Positions 8,547-16,354 of a stretch of 64,000 bases of DNA are shown piece by piece. The stretch is taken from positions 124,001-188,000 of the forward strand of contig CASEDP010000004.1 of NCBI GenBank assembly GCA_949286835.1, read 5' to 3'. A program made the position numbers and the translations under genes. Within the stretch, counting starts at the first letter, position 1, and each line of letters opens with the position of its first letter. Source of the DNA: an uncultured Clostridia bacterium. GTDB taxonomy: Bacteria > Bacillota > Clostridia > Christensenellales > Borkfalkiaceae. Below the pieces are notes generated by a model that saw only the letters and a program-made list of their open reading frames with translations, had not been told where the DNA came from and did no database searches.

Positions 8547-8586
8547 AGCCGCCGCAACGGCAAATCCGTTGCGGCGGCATTTTTTA
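8547..8586 (+). terminator. intrinsic terminator of lipoprotein gene
   Basis: A 13-bp perfect stem (GCCGCCGCAACGG, 8548-8560, with 8566-8578), loop CAAAT, followed by a T-rich tail ATTTTTTAT. Confidence 0.92.
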
Positions 8587-8630
8587 TCTGAATATTCTTC
8601 AGGGCGGAGGCACTCATTTCAGACGGGCTG

Positions 8631-9137
8631 TCATTTTTCTGCGCAGTTTCTGAAAAAGTATTCCCTGCGCCCAATGCACTTGGCGAGGATTACTGCCGCA
8701 CCCGCTATCATTGCATACCCGATAGCGCCGAGCACGGCCATACACACTATGACGACGACCTCGCGCCTGATTGCCGCGTCCTTCATAAGCTCCGCGACGA
8801 CGTTCCACGTCCCCACAAGCGCGAAATATGCTCCTGTTAAAAAGAGCGCAATCATCAATAAAAACATAAAATTTATTCGCCGCGATGAAGGGACTTCCCT
8901 TACTATCTTGACTTCGACTACCTTTTCTCCGTTTTCGTTCACGCCGTCCTTTAAAAGGTAGTCGCAGTTGACTTCGAGTATCTCCGAAAGCCGCACGAGA
9001 TTATCCGTCTCGGGATATGCCAACCCCGCCTCCCACCGCGAAACAGCCTGTCTTGTTATCCCGAGAAGGTCGGCAAGCTGTTCCTGCGTCAGGTTATGCG
9101 TCTTTCTCGCTTTTGCCAATTTGTCGCCTATATTCAT
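8631..9137 (-). CDS. XRE-family helix-turn-helix regulator with membrane domain
   Basis: 168 residues from the ATG at 9137, chosen because GGAGG lies 9 bases upstream; an upstream in-frame TTG sits directly on that motif. Residues about 1-65 are a Cro/CI-type DNA-binding domain (LAKARKTHNLTQEQLADLLGIT, then RQAVSRWEAGLAYP). Residues about 85-105 and 120-145 are hydrophobic membrane segments (MFLLMIALFLTGAYFALVG, and a second one before ILAKCIG). This architecture is common in Clostridia and suggests a membrane-tethered repressor whose ligand is unknown. It is probably self-regulated: its promoter overlaps the palindrome CTGTATACAG. It converges on the preceding lipoprotein gene. Confidence 0.88.
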   Translation of the reverse strand: MNIGDKLAKARKTHNLTQEQLADLLGITRQAVSRWEAGLAYPETDNLVRLSEILEVNCDYLLKDGVNENGEKVVEVKIVREVPSSRRINFMFLLMIALFLTGAYFALVGTWNVVAELMKDAAIRREVVVIVCMAVLGAIGYAMIAGAAVILAKCIGRREYFFRNCAEK

Positions 9138-9160
9138 ATAAGCCAACCTCCTTTATTTTT

Positions 9161-9199
9161 CTGTATACAGAGTATAGCACTGCGCTGTCGAACAGCCAA
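9161..9199 (-). promoter_or_regulatory. promoter and candidate operator of XRE regulator
   Basis: Minus strand: TTGGCT (9199-9194), 17-bp spacer, TATACT (9176-9171). The perfect 10-base palindrome CTGTATACAG (9161-9170) covers the expected transcription start, a typical position for an autorepressor site. Confidence 0.6.
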
Positions 9200-9332
9200 A
9201 TACACACGTTTTCTATTTGCAACTTTTGAATTGCTTTTTAAAACTTTTGCCGCTTTTGCAGAGATTATCGTCCCTTTGCAGCCGATATAGCCCCCATAGT
9301 ATGCTTCATTCGTCGCACTTTTCAGTCGGAAT

Positions 9333-9896
9333 TCAGTACCTGCCGCGGTACAGCGCCTTTGCGATGGCGGTGTACTTCTTTACGAAGTCGCCCTTTGCCG
9401 CGGTATAGCCGTCGCGGTCGTGCCTGAACCTTTCGGCAAGCCCGAGCTTAAGGGCGGCATACTCCTCCGCGACGGCGGGAAACCGGTTGAGATAGTCGCG
9501 GAAATACAGTTCGTCATTGTCGCCCGCACGCCTTAAGTGCAGGTGAAACACCCTCTCGGCGAACCCGTCCTCCGTATATCCCCTGTTGAACGACTTGCGC
9601 CCCTCTCCCTCGCTCATACAGATATAGCCGTTTTCGGCAATTATCTCTGCGAGCTCTTCGATATCCTCGCCCTCGCCCGCCTCGGCGAGAATGTCGACAA
9701 TCGGCTTTGCGCATATGCCCTCTATCGCCGTGCTGCCGACGTGGTGCAGCTGTACGCCGTGCCCCGCAAGCGCGTTCTTGAGCCGCGCGCTCTCCTCCTC
9801 ATACCACTCCTTCCAACCGTCGGAATGTGGCGAGATGACTATCGGGAAGAGCTGCCAGAGCTCTTCAAGCGTCATATCCTGCAATCGTTTGCCCAT
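9333..9896 (-). CDS. GrpB family protein (UPF0157, nucleotidyltransferase-like fold)
   Basis: 187 residues from the ATG at 9896, which has GGAGG 8 bases upstream and gives the usual MTLEELWQLFPI start of Clostridial GrpB proteins. Conserved family features are visible: HHVGSTAIEGICAKPIVDIL (a nucleotidyltransferase-like GS...D motif), RVFHLHL, and the C-terminal FVKKYTAIA. The biochemical activity of the family is unproven. A second in-frame ATG at 9965 also has GGAGG at 9 bases and would add 23 residues (MVNTIYAASVLG...), so two starts are possible. No terminator was seen downstream. Confidence 0.88.
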   Translation of the reverse strand: MGKRLQDMTLEELWQLFPIVISPHSDGWKEWYEEESARLKNALAGHGVQLHHVGSTAIEGICAKPIVDILAEAGEGEDIEELAEIIAENGYICMSEGEGRKSFNRGYTEDGFAERVFHLHLRRAGDNDELYFRDYLNRFPAVAEEYAALKLGLAERFRHDRDGYTAAKGDFVKKYTAIAKALYRGRY

Positions 9897-10041
9897 ACGC
9901 AATGCCTCCGAACATATGCCGCATATACTGCCGAGCACGGATGCCGCATATATTGTATTGACCATATTATATTACCTCCGCGCGAAAAAATCAATTGCCT
10001 GCCATAATTGCGCGCCACGGCAGACAATGAAAAATTTACTA

Positions 10042-10070
10042 TTGACATCGGGCGAATAAAGAACTATAAT
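10042..10070 (+). promoter_or_regulatory. consensus sigma-A promoter for small membrane protein
   Basis: TTGACA (10042-10047), 17-bp spacer, TATAAT (10065-10070). Predicted start near 10077; AAAGGAG at 10087-10093 precedes the ATG at 10103. Confidence 0.92.
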
Positions 10071-10102
10071 GTATATAAACTAAAAATAAAGGAGATTTCT
10101 CA

Positions 10103-10327
10103 ATGGCTAAAGGAAAGAGAGACTATTTCGGTCTGGGATATATAGTCAGTGTAATACTTGCGATTATCCCCGTAACCTCGTGGCTCTGCGGTGCAATTAC
10201 CCGACTTCAGGAGGGCAAGATCGTCGCATTTATCATCAGGCTCGTATTCGGTTTCACTATCGTATGGATATGCGACCTCGTCCTGATGATACTCAGCAAG
10301 AGAATTTTGCGCATAATTCCCATCTGA
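10103..10327 (+). CDS. small two-helix membrane protein, unknown
   Basis: A 74-residue protein with two predicted membrane segments (GLGYIVSVILAIIPVTSWLC near 11-30, and residues about 42-63). The charged N-terminus MAKGKRDYF would face the cytoplasm. I recognise no family. The gene is well supported: perfect promoter, strong Shine-Dalgarno and its own terminator, so it is a highly expressed single gene, convergent to rplQ. Confidence 0.85.
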   Translation: MAKGKRDYFGLGYIVSVILAIIPVTSWLCGAITRLQEGKIVAFIIRLVFGFTIVWICDLVLMILSKRILRIIPI

Positions 10328-10344
10328 CGAAAGACAAAAATTAT

Positions 10345-10377
10345 GGGCGCGGACGAAGTATTCGTCCGCGCCCTTTC
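10345..10377 (+). terminator. intrinsic terminator
   Basis: A 13-bp perfect stem: GGGCGCGGACGAA (10345-10357), loop GTA, mirror arm to 10373, then TTTCTCT. It ends the small membrane protein gene. Confidence 0.85.
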
Positions 10378-10417
10378 TCTGCCGGCGCGCCCCTCTTTTC
10401 TGTCGTTTGCTTTCTCT

Positions 10418-10449
10418 GTCGCCGCGCGCCGTTCAAGGCGCGCGGCGAC
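10418..10449. other. GC-rich hairpin between convergent terminators
   Basis: A 13-bp perfect inverted repeat, GTCGCCGCGCGCC (10418-10430) and its mirror (10437-10449), loop GTTCAA. There is no T-run on either side, so it is not a standard terminator; it may be a back-up stop or a structural site between convergent genes. Confidence 0.5.
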
Positions 10450-10479
10450 ACCAATCTTCGCCACATAAATTCGGGCAAC

Positions 10480-10511
10480 GAAAAAAGCGACGGAAAATTC
10501 CGTCGCTTTGC
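10480..10511 (-). terminator. terminator of the ribosomal protein supercluster
   Basis: Minus strand hairpin AAAGCGACGGAA / TTCCGTCGCTTT with a T-run at 10486-10481, 14 bases after the rplQ stop. It ends the S10-spc-alpha transcript. Confidence 0.85.
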
Positions 10512-10524
10512 ACTTCTTATGAGA

Positions 10525-11031
10525 TTAAACGAGCTCGATGATAGCCTCTTCTGCAGCGTCGCCACGGCGTTCGCCGAGAAGGTAGATGCGGGTATAGCCG
10601 CCGCCCTGACCGAGTTCTTCCTTGCGCTGAGCATACTTGGGAGCGATTTCGTTGAACAGCTTCTCCATAAGGGGATGCTGGATGTCCTTCGTCCTTGCCT
10701 TATACTCCGACTTCTTCTCGTTGAAGCCCTTTATTTCCTGAAGGTCGCGCAGCTTTGCCATTATTGCACGGCGTACCGCAAGCTTCTTTGCGCTGTCCTT
10801 TACTACCTTTACGGTAACTTCCTTGCCCTTTGCGTCGGTCTTTGTAACTTCCTTTTCTTCGTTGAGGTCATAGACGCTCATTGCTTTGGTTATTATCTTC
10901 TCGACATAGGGTTGAAGCTCTTTAGCCTTTGCAGCCGTCGTCTTAATCCTGCCGTACCAAAGGAGTTCGGAAGCCTGATTTCTGAGCAATGCAATTCTCT
11001 GTTCTGATGTTCTTCCCAATTTACCGGGCAT
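10525..11031 (-). CDS. rplQ: ribosomal protein L17
   Basis: 50S protein near the exit tunnel. The frame is 168 residues, against about 115-130 in most bacteria. The conserved start MPGKLGRTSEQRIALLRN and the C-terminal GGGYTRIYLLGERRGDAAEEAIIELV are intact; the extra length comes from a lysine/glutamate-rich insertion at about 57-80 (NEEKEVTKTDAKGKEVTVK) and part of the segment after it. Last gene of the alpha operon, 4 bases after rpoA, followed by a terminator. Confidence 0.96.
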   Translation of the reverse strand: MPGKLGRTSEQRIALLRNQASELLWYGRIKTTAAKAKELQPYVEKIITKAMSVYDLNEEKEVTKTDAKGKEVTVKVVKDSAKKLAVRRAIMAKLRDLQEIKGFNEKKSEYKARTKDIQHPLMEKLFNEIAPKYAQRKEELGQGGGYTRIYLLGERRGDAAEEAIIELV

Positions 11032-11035
11032 TTTA

Positions 11036-11989
11036 TTAGTCCTCCTTGTTTGCTAACGAAAGACCGTAGGATTGAAGCTTCAAGATTACTTCGTCCAGCG
11101 ACTTTCTGCCCAGGTTCCTTACCTTGAGCATTTCGTCTTCCGTCTTTTTGGTTAAATCTTCTACTGTGTGTATGTTCGCGCGCTTCAAGCAGTTGTACGA
11201 ACGTACTGATAAATCCATATCCTCGATCGCCATAGCGAGTATCTTCTGCTGGCGGTCATCCTCGTTCTTGACGAGTATGTCCATATCCCTTATCGTATCC
11301 GACAGGTCGACGAACAGACTGGTGTGGTCCTGCATTATCTTTGCCGCAAGAGATACGATTTCCTTTGCGGAGAATGCGCCGTTCGTCCATACTTCGAGCA
11401 TAAGCTTGTCAAAGTCGGTATTCTGTCCGACCCTGGTGTTCTCTACGCTGTAGTTAACCTTCTTGACGGGTGTATAGATGCTGTCGATGGGGATATAGTC
11501 GATGAGCTCCGACCTCGTGTGGTCTGCGCCCTTATAGCCCCTGCCGCGGCCGATAGTTATTTCCATATCTATCTTGCCGCCCTCGTCAACGGTACATATG
11601 TGCTGGTCGCCGTTGATTATCTCGATTTCGGCGTCCTGCTCGATATCGCTTGCCTTGACCTCTGCAGGTCCTTCCTTGTAGAGGTGCACTACCTTTACAT
11701 AGTCCCTGTCCGTGACTTTGGTCTTGATTGCGAGAGTTTTTAAGTTGAGGATTATTTCGGTAACGTCCTCCTTGACGCCGGGAACTGCGGAAAATTCGTG
11801 CTTTACCGAACCGTCAAGAAACCTTATCCCCTGTGCCGCCGCGCCGGGCAGTGCGGACAGGAGTATTCTTCTAAGGCAGTTGCCTATTGTAAGACCGAAA
11901 CCCTTTTCGAGGGGTTCAACGACTACCTTCGCATAGGACTGGTCTTCGCTTTCCACAACCTCTATTCTGGGCATATCCATTTCGATCAT
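11036..11989 (-). CDS. rpoA: RNA polymerase alpha subunit
   Basis: 317 residues, normal length. The N-terminal assembly domain has the [19 protein letters not shown] motif near residue 35, and the C-terminal domain (from about 250) has the helix-hairpin-helix region [19 protein letters not shown] and [13 protein letters not shown] that contacts UP elements and activators. GGAGG lies 6 bases before the ATG. It sits in the usual place between rpsD and rplQ. Confidence 0.98.
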   Translation of the reverse strand: MIEMDMPRIEVVESEDQSYAKVVVEPLEKGFGLTIGNCLRRILLSALPGAAAQGIRFLDGSVKHEFSAVPGVKEDVTEIILNLKTLAIKTKVTDRDYVKVVHLYKEGPAEVKASDIEQDAEIEIINGDQHICTVDEGGKIDMEITIGRGRGYKGADHTRSELIDYIPIDSIYTPVKKVNYSVENTRVGQNTDFDKLMLEVWTNGAFSAKEIVSLAAKIMQDHTSLFVDLSDTIRDMDILVKNEDDRQQKILAMAIEDMDLSVRSYNCLKRANIHTVEDLTKKTEDEMLKVRNLGRKSLDEVILKLQSYGLSLANKED

Positions 11990-12013
11990 ATGCTACCTCC
12001 TGAATTTTAATTA

Positions 12014-12637
12014 TTACTTGGAGTACAATTCGACAATCATATGCTCCGCAATCTGGCTGTCGATATCGTCCCTCTGAGGAAGTGCAATGACCTTGCCTTC
12101 GAGCTTTTCGGGGTTGAATTCCAGCCACTTGGGGAGATTTGCCGCCTTAGCGGACTTTATCGCCTCGAAGTACTTGTTCGATGTCTTGTTTTCCTTTACG
12201 GCTACGATGTCGCCCGCCTTTACGATGTAGGAGGGGATGTTTACCTTCTTGCCGTTTACCGTGAAGTGTCCGTGGTTTACAAGCTGCCTTGCCTGTGCGC
12301 GGGATACGCCGAGACCCATACGGAAGATGACGTTGTCCAGCCTTCTTTCGAGGAGGGAGAGCATATTTTCACCGGTGATGCCCTTCATACGGTCAGCCGC
12401 CTCGTAGTATGCCCTGAACTGTCCTTCCTGTACGCCGTAAATACGCTTAACCTTCTGCTTTTCTCTGAGCTGCTGGCCGTATTCGGATACCTTCTTCCTG
12501 CCTGCGCCGTGTACGCCGGGTGCAACGGGACGCTTTTCAAAAGGGCACTTGCCGCTAAAACACTTGTCGCCCTTCAAAAAGAGCTTTGCGCCTTCTCTTC
12601 TGCAAAGACGGCATTTTGCTTCTCTGTATGTTGCCAT
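12014..12637 (-). CDS. rpsD: ribosomal protein S4
   Basis: Primary 16S rRNA binder that nucleates the 30S body. 207 residues, as usual. An S4 RNA-binding domain is visible ([20 protein letters not shown], then [20 protein letters not shown]). The N-terminus has a possible zinc-binding Cys set (C9 and C12, C26, C31: [20 protein letters not shown]), so this is the zinc-type S4. Preceded by AGGAGG. It lies between rpsK and rpoA; S4 is the usual autoregulator of alpha operons. Confidence 0.98.
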   Translation of the reverse strand: MATYREAKCRLCRREGAKLFLKGDKCFSGKCPFEKRPVAPGVHGAGRKKVSEYGQQLREKQKVKRIYGVQEGQFRAYYEAADRMKGITGENMLSLLERRLDNVIFRMGLGVSRAQARQLVNHGHFTVNGKKVNIPSYIVKAGDIVAVKENKTSNKYFEAIKSAKAANLPKWLEFNPEKLEGKVIALPQRDDIDSQIAEHMIVELYSK

Positions 12638-12655
12638 AATCTAAACCTTCCTCCT

Positions 12656-13054
12656 TTATACTCTACGACGCTTAGGCGGTCTGCAGCCGTTATGGGGTAT
12701 GGGCGATACGTCCGAAATAAGGGTAATTTCCAGCTCGCAGTTTGCAAGGGCGCGGATTGCAGACTCCCTGCCTGCACCAGGACCCTTTACATAGACTTCT
12801 ACCGAGCGAAGTCCGTGTTCCTTTGCTGCCTTTGCTGCCGTTTCGCAAGCCATCTGGGCTGCGAAGGGAGTGCCCTTCCTGGAACCCTTGAAGCCGAGCG
12901 CGCCTGCGCTGGACTGGCTGATTGCGTTACCCTGCATATCCGTAACGGTTACCAAAGTATTGTTGAAAGATGACTGAATGTGTACCTGACCTCTATCGAC
13001 CTTCTTGAGCTCCTTGCGCTTTCTTGAAACGGTCGTCTTCTTTGTTGCTGCCAT
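12656..13054 (-). CDS. rpsK: ribosomal protein S11
   Basis: 30S platform protein that shapes the E site and binds mRNA. 132 residues. Typical sequences: [51 protein letters not shown] and the C-terminal [21 protein letters not shown] precedes the ATG. Between rpsM and rpsD, as expected. Confidence 0.98.
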   Translation of the reverse strand: MAATKKTTVSRKRKELKKVDRGQVHIQSSFNNTLVTVTDMQGNAISQSSAGALGFKGSRKGTPFAAQMACETAAKAAKEHGLRSVEVYVKGPGAGRESAIRALANCELEITLISDVSPIPHNGCRPPKRRRV

Positions 13055-13099
13055 ATAGCTTTATACTCCTCCTGCCTTACTTTGCGCCCTTCTTCTTGG

Positions 13100-13441
13100 C
13101 TACCGTGCGGCGAGGTCCTTTCCTCGTCCTTGCGTTTCTCTTGCCCTTACAGGCAGACCCTTTCTGTGCCTGATGCCCCTGTAGCAGCCGATTTCCATAA
13201 GTCTTTTGATGTTGAGCGAAACTTCGCTGCGGAGTTCGCCCTCTACTCTGTAATTGTGATCGATATACTCTCTGAGCTTGGATACCGTCGTCTCGTCGAG
13301 ATCCTTAACTCTCGTATCGGGGTCTACGCCCGTTGCGGCAAGGATCTTCTTGGATGTAGCAAGTCCTATACCGTATATATAGGTAAGACCTATCTCTACT
13401 CTCTTCTCTCTGGGTAAATCTACACCGGCAATACGTGCCAT
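13100..13441 (-). CDS. rpsM: ribosomal protein S13, apparent frameshift near the 3' end
   Basis: 30S head protein that makes the B1 bridges and contacts P-site tRNA. The frame reads 113 residues. Residues 1-99 are a normal S13 ending in RHRKGLPVR, but the following [14 protein letters not shown] is not S13-like. The neighbouring frame encodes the canonical basic tail ([21 protein letters not shown]) and stops at 13077. One extra G in the GGG run at 13144-13146 (minus strand) would restore [12 protein letters not shown] and a 121-residue protein. Either an assembly or sequencing error, or a real loss of the tRNA-contacting tail. Preceded by GGAGG; the gene has its own upstream promoter region. 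Confidence 0.9.
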   Translation of the reverse strand: MARIAGVDLPREKRVEIGLTYIYGIGLATSKKILAATGVDPDTRVKDLDETTVSKLREYIDHNYRVEGELRSEVSLNIKRLMEIGCYRGIRHRKGLPVRARETQGRGKDLAAR

Positions 13442-13898
13442 ACGATTTATTTCCTCCGTTAAATTGGCCTTTTAAGCCCTCTTGATTTTTATTTTTTATA
13501 TATGGAAACCCGCGACGTCGGCAAGCGCATTTTAAGATTGGAATGTCTGCGCCGCCGAAGGCGGAATTGTTTTTGAATTTATTGGACTTGCGTCCAAAAA
13601 AATCAGACGATTGCGGATAATGCGGCAGAAAATGGCGGGACGCGCGCCTTACGGCGCTTTTTTACGGGAATTTTTGTCCGCACGCTGCGTCGCTGCGCGG
13701 TCGCGCTGCTGCCGGATAACGTGAAAATGGCGGCAAAAGTATGCTATGCCCCCGTAATTTTCCGCGGACAAGCTCCTTTCACCGAAATTTTGCATATTAC
13801 ATTATAACACAACCGAAGTTGAAAAAGCAAGAAATTACCGACACAAAGTTCGGCAATTTTTGCGTGATTTTAAAGTTTTTTTATAGGCAGCGCTTATT
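13442..13898 (-). promoter_or_regulatory. rpmJ-rpsM intergenic leader of the alpha operon
   Basis: 457 bases without a gene, long for this operon. A promoter at 13801-13830 would give a leader of about 350 bases before rpsM. Hairpins in the transcript direction include TTGGAC-GCAA-GTCCAA (around 13580-13595, GNRA-like loop) and CCGCC-TTC-GGCGG (around 13549-13561). This could be an autoregulatory leader (S4 is the usual controller), but no known S4 pseudoknot could be assigned by eye. Confidence 0.5.
13801..13830 (-). promoter_or_regulatory. internal promoter before rpsM
   Basis: Minus strand: TTGCTT (13830-13825), 18-bp spacer ending in TGTGT, TATAAT (13806-13801). Predicted start near 13794, which makes rpsM-rpsK-rpsD-rpoA-rplQ an independent alpha operon. 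Confidence 0.7.
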
Positions 13899-14015
13899 TT
13901 AGCCCTGTCTCTGCTTATGGCTCTTGTTCTTGGAACAGATAACCATAACCTTGCCGTTTCTTTTGATGACCTTGCACTTGTCGCACATAGGCTTAACCGA
14001 GGGTCTTACTTTCAT
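13899..14015 (-). CDS. rpmJ: ribosomal protein L36 (zinc type)
   Basis: 38 residues read from ATG (14015) to TAA (13899): begins [15 protein letters not shown] and ends HKQRQG. Zinc ligands C11, C14, C27 and H33 are all present. L36 is the smallest 50S protein and stabilises 23S rRNA near the A site finger. AAGGAG precedes the start. It lies between infA and rpsM, the standard order. Confidence 0.96.
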   Translation of the reverse strand: MKVRPSVKPMCDKCKVIKRNGKVMVICSKNKSHKQRQG

Positions 14016-14223
14016 AATGGTACTCCTTAAAAGTTATTTGTCGTCGGTGCCGTCAGGATTGAAAGAACCGACTTGCAGCCGCGGATTTGCCCGCGCTGCA
14101 CGCGCACGGAAAATGCCCTTTTACCTGCGCCCGCATTGCAGGCGCCTTTTACGGGGGGCTTTTCCGCAAGCGCCGCCGTTGGCCGTTCATCGTCCGATTG
14201 AGCCTTAAACCTTTTTACGCGCC

Positions 14224-14445
14224 TTATGACTTGCTGCGCCAGGTTATTCTGCCCTTGGTGAGGTCATAAGGGCTCATTTCGAGCTTTACGGTGTCGCCCT
14301 CTATAATTCTTATATAGTTTAGGCGAAGCTTGCCCGAGATGTACGCCGTGATGACATAACCGTTGGAAAGCTGAACTTTGAAGTTTGCATTGGGAAGGCA
14401 CTCTATTACCTTGCCCTCTGCCTCGATTACATCGTCCTTAGACAA
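14224..14445 (-). CDS. infA: translation initiation factor IF-1, TTG start
   Basis: 73-residue S1-fold factor that blocks the A site during initiation. It reads [20 protein letters not shown] and keeps the OB-fold RNA-binding residues ([35 protein letters not shown]). The start codon is TTG at 14445, supported by GGAGGAG 7 bases upstream and by exact alignment with the usual MSKDD start; no in-frame ATG fits. It starts 4 bases after the stop of the upstream KOW gene. Confidence 0.97.
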   Translation of the reverse strand: MSKDDVIEAEGKVIECLPNANFKVQLSNGYVITAYISGKLRLNYIRIIEGDTVKLEMSPYDLTKGRITWRSKS

Positions 14446-14449
14446 AATG

Positions 14450-14746
14450 TTACTCCTCCGACTGAACTTGGTTTATAAGTTTATTTTCAATTTGCTTAAG
14501 ACCGTATGCGACCGACGCATCGAAAGAGCCGTCGAAGGGCATCTTCACGCCGATGTCTGCCGCAGACAGGTTATACAGCCTGACGTGTCTTAAGTTCTTG
14601 CGCTTGGGATTTGCGAGCGTGCGCTTTGCGCCGTCCGCCACACTGACATATCCTCCGTCCGTGCCGACCACGACATAGAACTTATCCCTGTCGCGCCCCT
14701 GCACGCTGCGGACTATCTCTCCTCTGAAGGGAGTTTTTAACTTCAT
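14450..14746 (-). CDS. KOW-domain RNA-binding protein (L14e-like)
   Basis: 98 residues; the N-terminal KOW-like motif [20 protein letters not shown] matches the small RNA-binding protein that Clostridia encode between map and infA. The function is not established; the location suggests a role in translation or ribosome assembly. Eight bases downstream of map and 4 bases upstream of infA, so part of the same transcript. Confidence 0.85.
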   Translation of the reverse strand: MKLKTPFRGEIVRSVQGRDRDKFYVVVGTDGGYVSVADGAKRTLANPKRKNLRHVRLYNLSAADIGVKMPFDGSFDASVAYGLKQIENKLINQVQSEE

Positions 14747-14754
14747 ATCGCCAC

Positions 14755-15501
14755 TTACAGGGTAAGGATTTCCACCCCGTCCTCTCTGATGAGCACGGTG
14801 TTTTCATAGTGCGCAGAGGGCTTTTTGTCGGCGGTAGTGACCGTCCAGCCGTCGCGCTTGTCGAAAATCACCTTGTACGTTCCCATATTTATCATCGGCT
14901 CTATGCAGATGGTCATGCCTGCCTTGAGACGCATTCCCGTGCCCTTCTTTCCGTAGTTGGGAACGGAGGGGTCCTCGTGCATTTCCCTGCCTATGCCGTG
15001 ACCTACAAGCGCCCTGACGACACCGTAGCCGTGGCTTTCGGCGTGGGTCTGCACCGCGTAGCCGATGTCGAAGAGGGGCGTGCCCGCCTTGAGCCCTTCG
15101 ATTGCCTTGAAGAAACATTCGCGCGCGACCTCTACGAGCCTGCGCTTTTCTTCTGAAACGTTGCCTATCATAAAGGTTCGCGCCGCGTCGCCGTTGAAGC
15201 CGTTCTTTTCCGCCGTGATGTCCACGCTGACGATATCGCCGTCCTCTATCACCCTGTCGCCGGGGATGCCGTGAACGACGACTTCGTTTACCGATACGCA
15301 GGCGCTTGCCGGATAGCCGCAATAGCCCAGCGACGAAGGCGTTGCGCCGTTTGCCGTGATGTATTTATACACAAGCTCGTCGACCTCTTTGGTCGTCATA
15401 CCTGCGCAGATGTGTTTGCCGACATACTCCAGCGTTTCTTTGACTATGCGGCAGGGTTCGCGCATCAGCTCGATTTCCTGTTCGCTCTTTACGCTTAGCA
15501 T
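14755..15501 (-). CDS. map: methionine aminopeptidase type I
   Basis: Removes the initiator Met from nascent proteins. 248 residues, normal for type Ia. Metal ligands are in recognisable context: VVHGIPGD (His), VSVDITAEKNGFNGDAARTF (two Asp), GHGIGREMHEDP (His) and MTICIEPMINMG (Glu), with the last Glu near the C-terminus. The start overlaps the adk stop by 7 bases (ATGCTAA), so the genes are translationally coupled. Confidence 0.97.
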   Translation of the reverse strand: MLSVKSEQEIELMREPCRIVKETLEYVGKHICAGMTTKEVDELVYKYITANGATPSSLGYCGYPASACVSVNEVVVHGIPGDRVIEDGDIVSVDITAEKNGFNGDAARTFMIGNVSEEKRRLVEVARECFFKAIEGLKAGTPLFDIGYAVQTHAESHGYGVVRALVGHGIGREMHEDPSVPNYGKKGTGMRLKAGMTICIEPMINMGTYKVIFDKRDGWTVTTADKKPSAHYENTVLIREDGVEILTL

Positions 15502-16130
15502 TTACCCAGACCTTCGAGAGCCGCCGTGACCAGCTTGAACACCTCGTCGGGGGACTTGGTGCCGCACTCTATGGTGACCAGCTTGCCCTGCTTTTTGTAG
15601 TACTCGGCTACGGGCGCCGTCTGGCTGAAGTATGTATCCAATCTGCTCTTTACCGTTTCGGGATTGTCGTCCGCGCGCTGATACAGCTCGCCGCCGCACT
15701 TTGCGCAGGTCGTTCTGCCGCCCAGCGTGGAGACGTGATAGCTCTCGCCGCAACTGCACACCCTGCGCCCGCATATCCTGTCCATAAGGAGGGATACGTC
15801 GACGTCGATGTTGAGACAGACGTCTATCTTTGCGAACTTGTCAAGCTCTTCTGCCTGGAATACGTTGCGGGGGAAGCCGTCGAGCATATATCCGCCGCCG
15901 AGGTCGTCCTTCTGAAGTCTGTCCCTGACTATGTCGCAGGTAACTTCGTCGGGGACGAGTTTGCCCGCGTCGATATAGCTCTTTGCCACCTTGCCGATGG
16001 GCGTCCCGCCCTTGATGTTGGCGCGGAATATGTCGCCCGTGGAAATGTGGATGAGATTGTATTTCTGCTCTATGAGGCTCGCCTGGGTGCCCTTTCCTGC
16101 GCCGGGCGCGCCGAGTAATACTATGTTCAT
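15495..16130 (-). CDS. adk: adenylate kinase (zinc-lid type)
   Basis: Interconverts ATP and AMP with two ADP. The ATG at 16130 gives 211 residues beginning MNIVLLGAPGAGKGTQASL, with the P-loop GAPGAGKGT at the N-terminus; the longer upstream frame is not needed. The long lid has a Cys4 zinc site (VCSCGESYH ... TTCAKCGGELYQR), in which the first pair is C-x-C instead of the usual C-x2-C. DGFPRN and the arginines of the lid are present. Located between secY and map, the standard place. Confidence 0.96.
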   Translation of the reverse strand: MNIVLLGAPGAGKGTQASLIEQKYNLIHISTGDIFRANIKGGTPIGKVAKSYIDAGKLVPDEVTCDIVRDRLQKDDLGGGYMLDGFPRNVFQAEELDKFAKIDVCLNIDVDVSLLMDRICGRRVCSCGESYHVSTLGGRTTCAKCGGELYQRADDNPETVKSRLDTYFSQTAPVAEYYKKQGKLVTIECGTKSPDEVFKLVTAALEGLGKC

Positions 16131-16354
16131 CTGATGTCTCTCCCGTTTGTTTGCTTTAAGTTGTGCGGGAACGGCATCGACGCCTCTGGCGTTTGACCGT
16201 CCGCGCGCGCGGCCGTCCGCCGCGCGGCAAGGCGCCGCGGGCAGGTGCCGCAATATGCGGGGTGCGCCTGCGCAAATGAACGCTGCCGGCGCACACAATT
16301 TATTCCTTGATGACTGCCGAAGGGACATTCGGGCATCTATGCCCGCCTGCCCGA

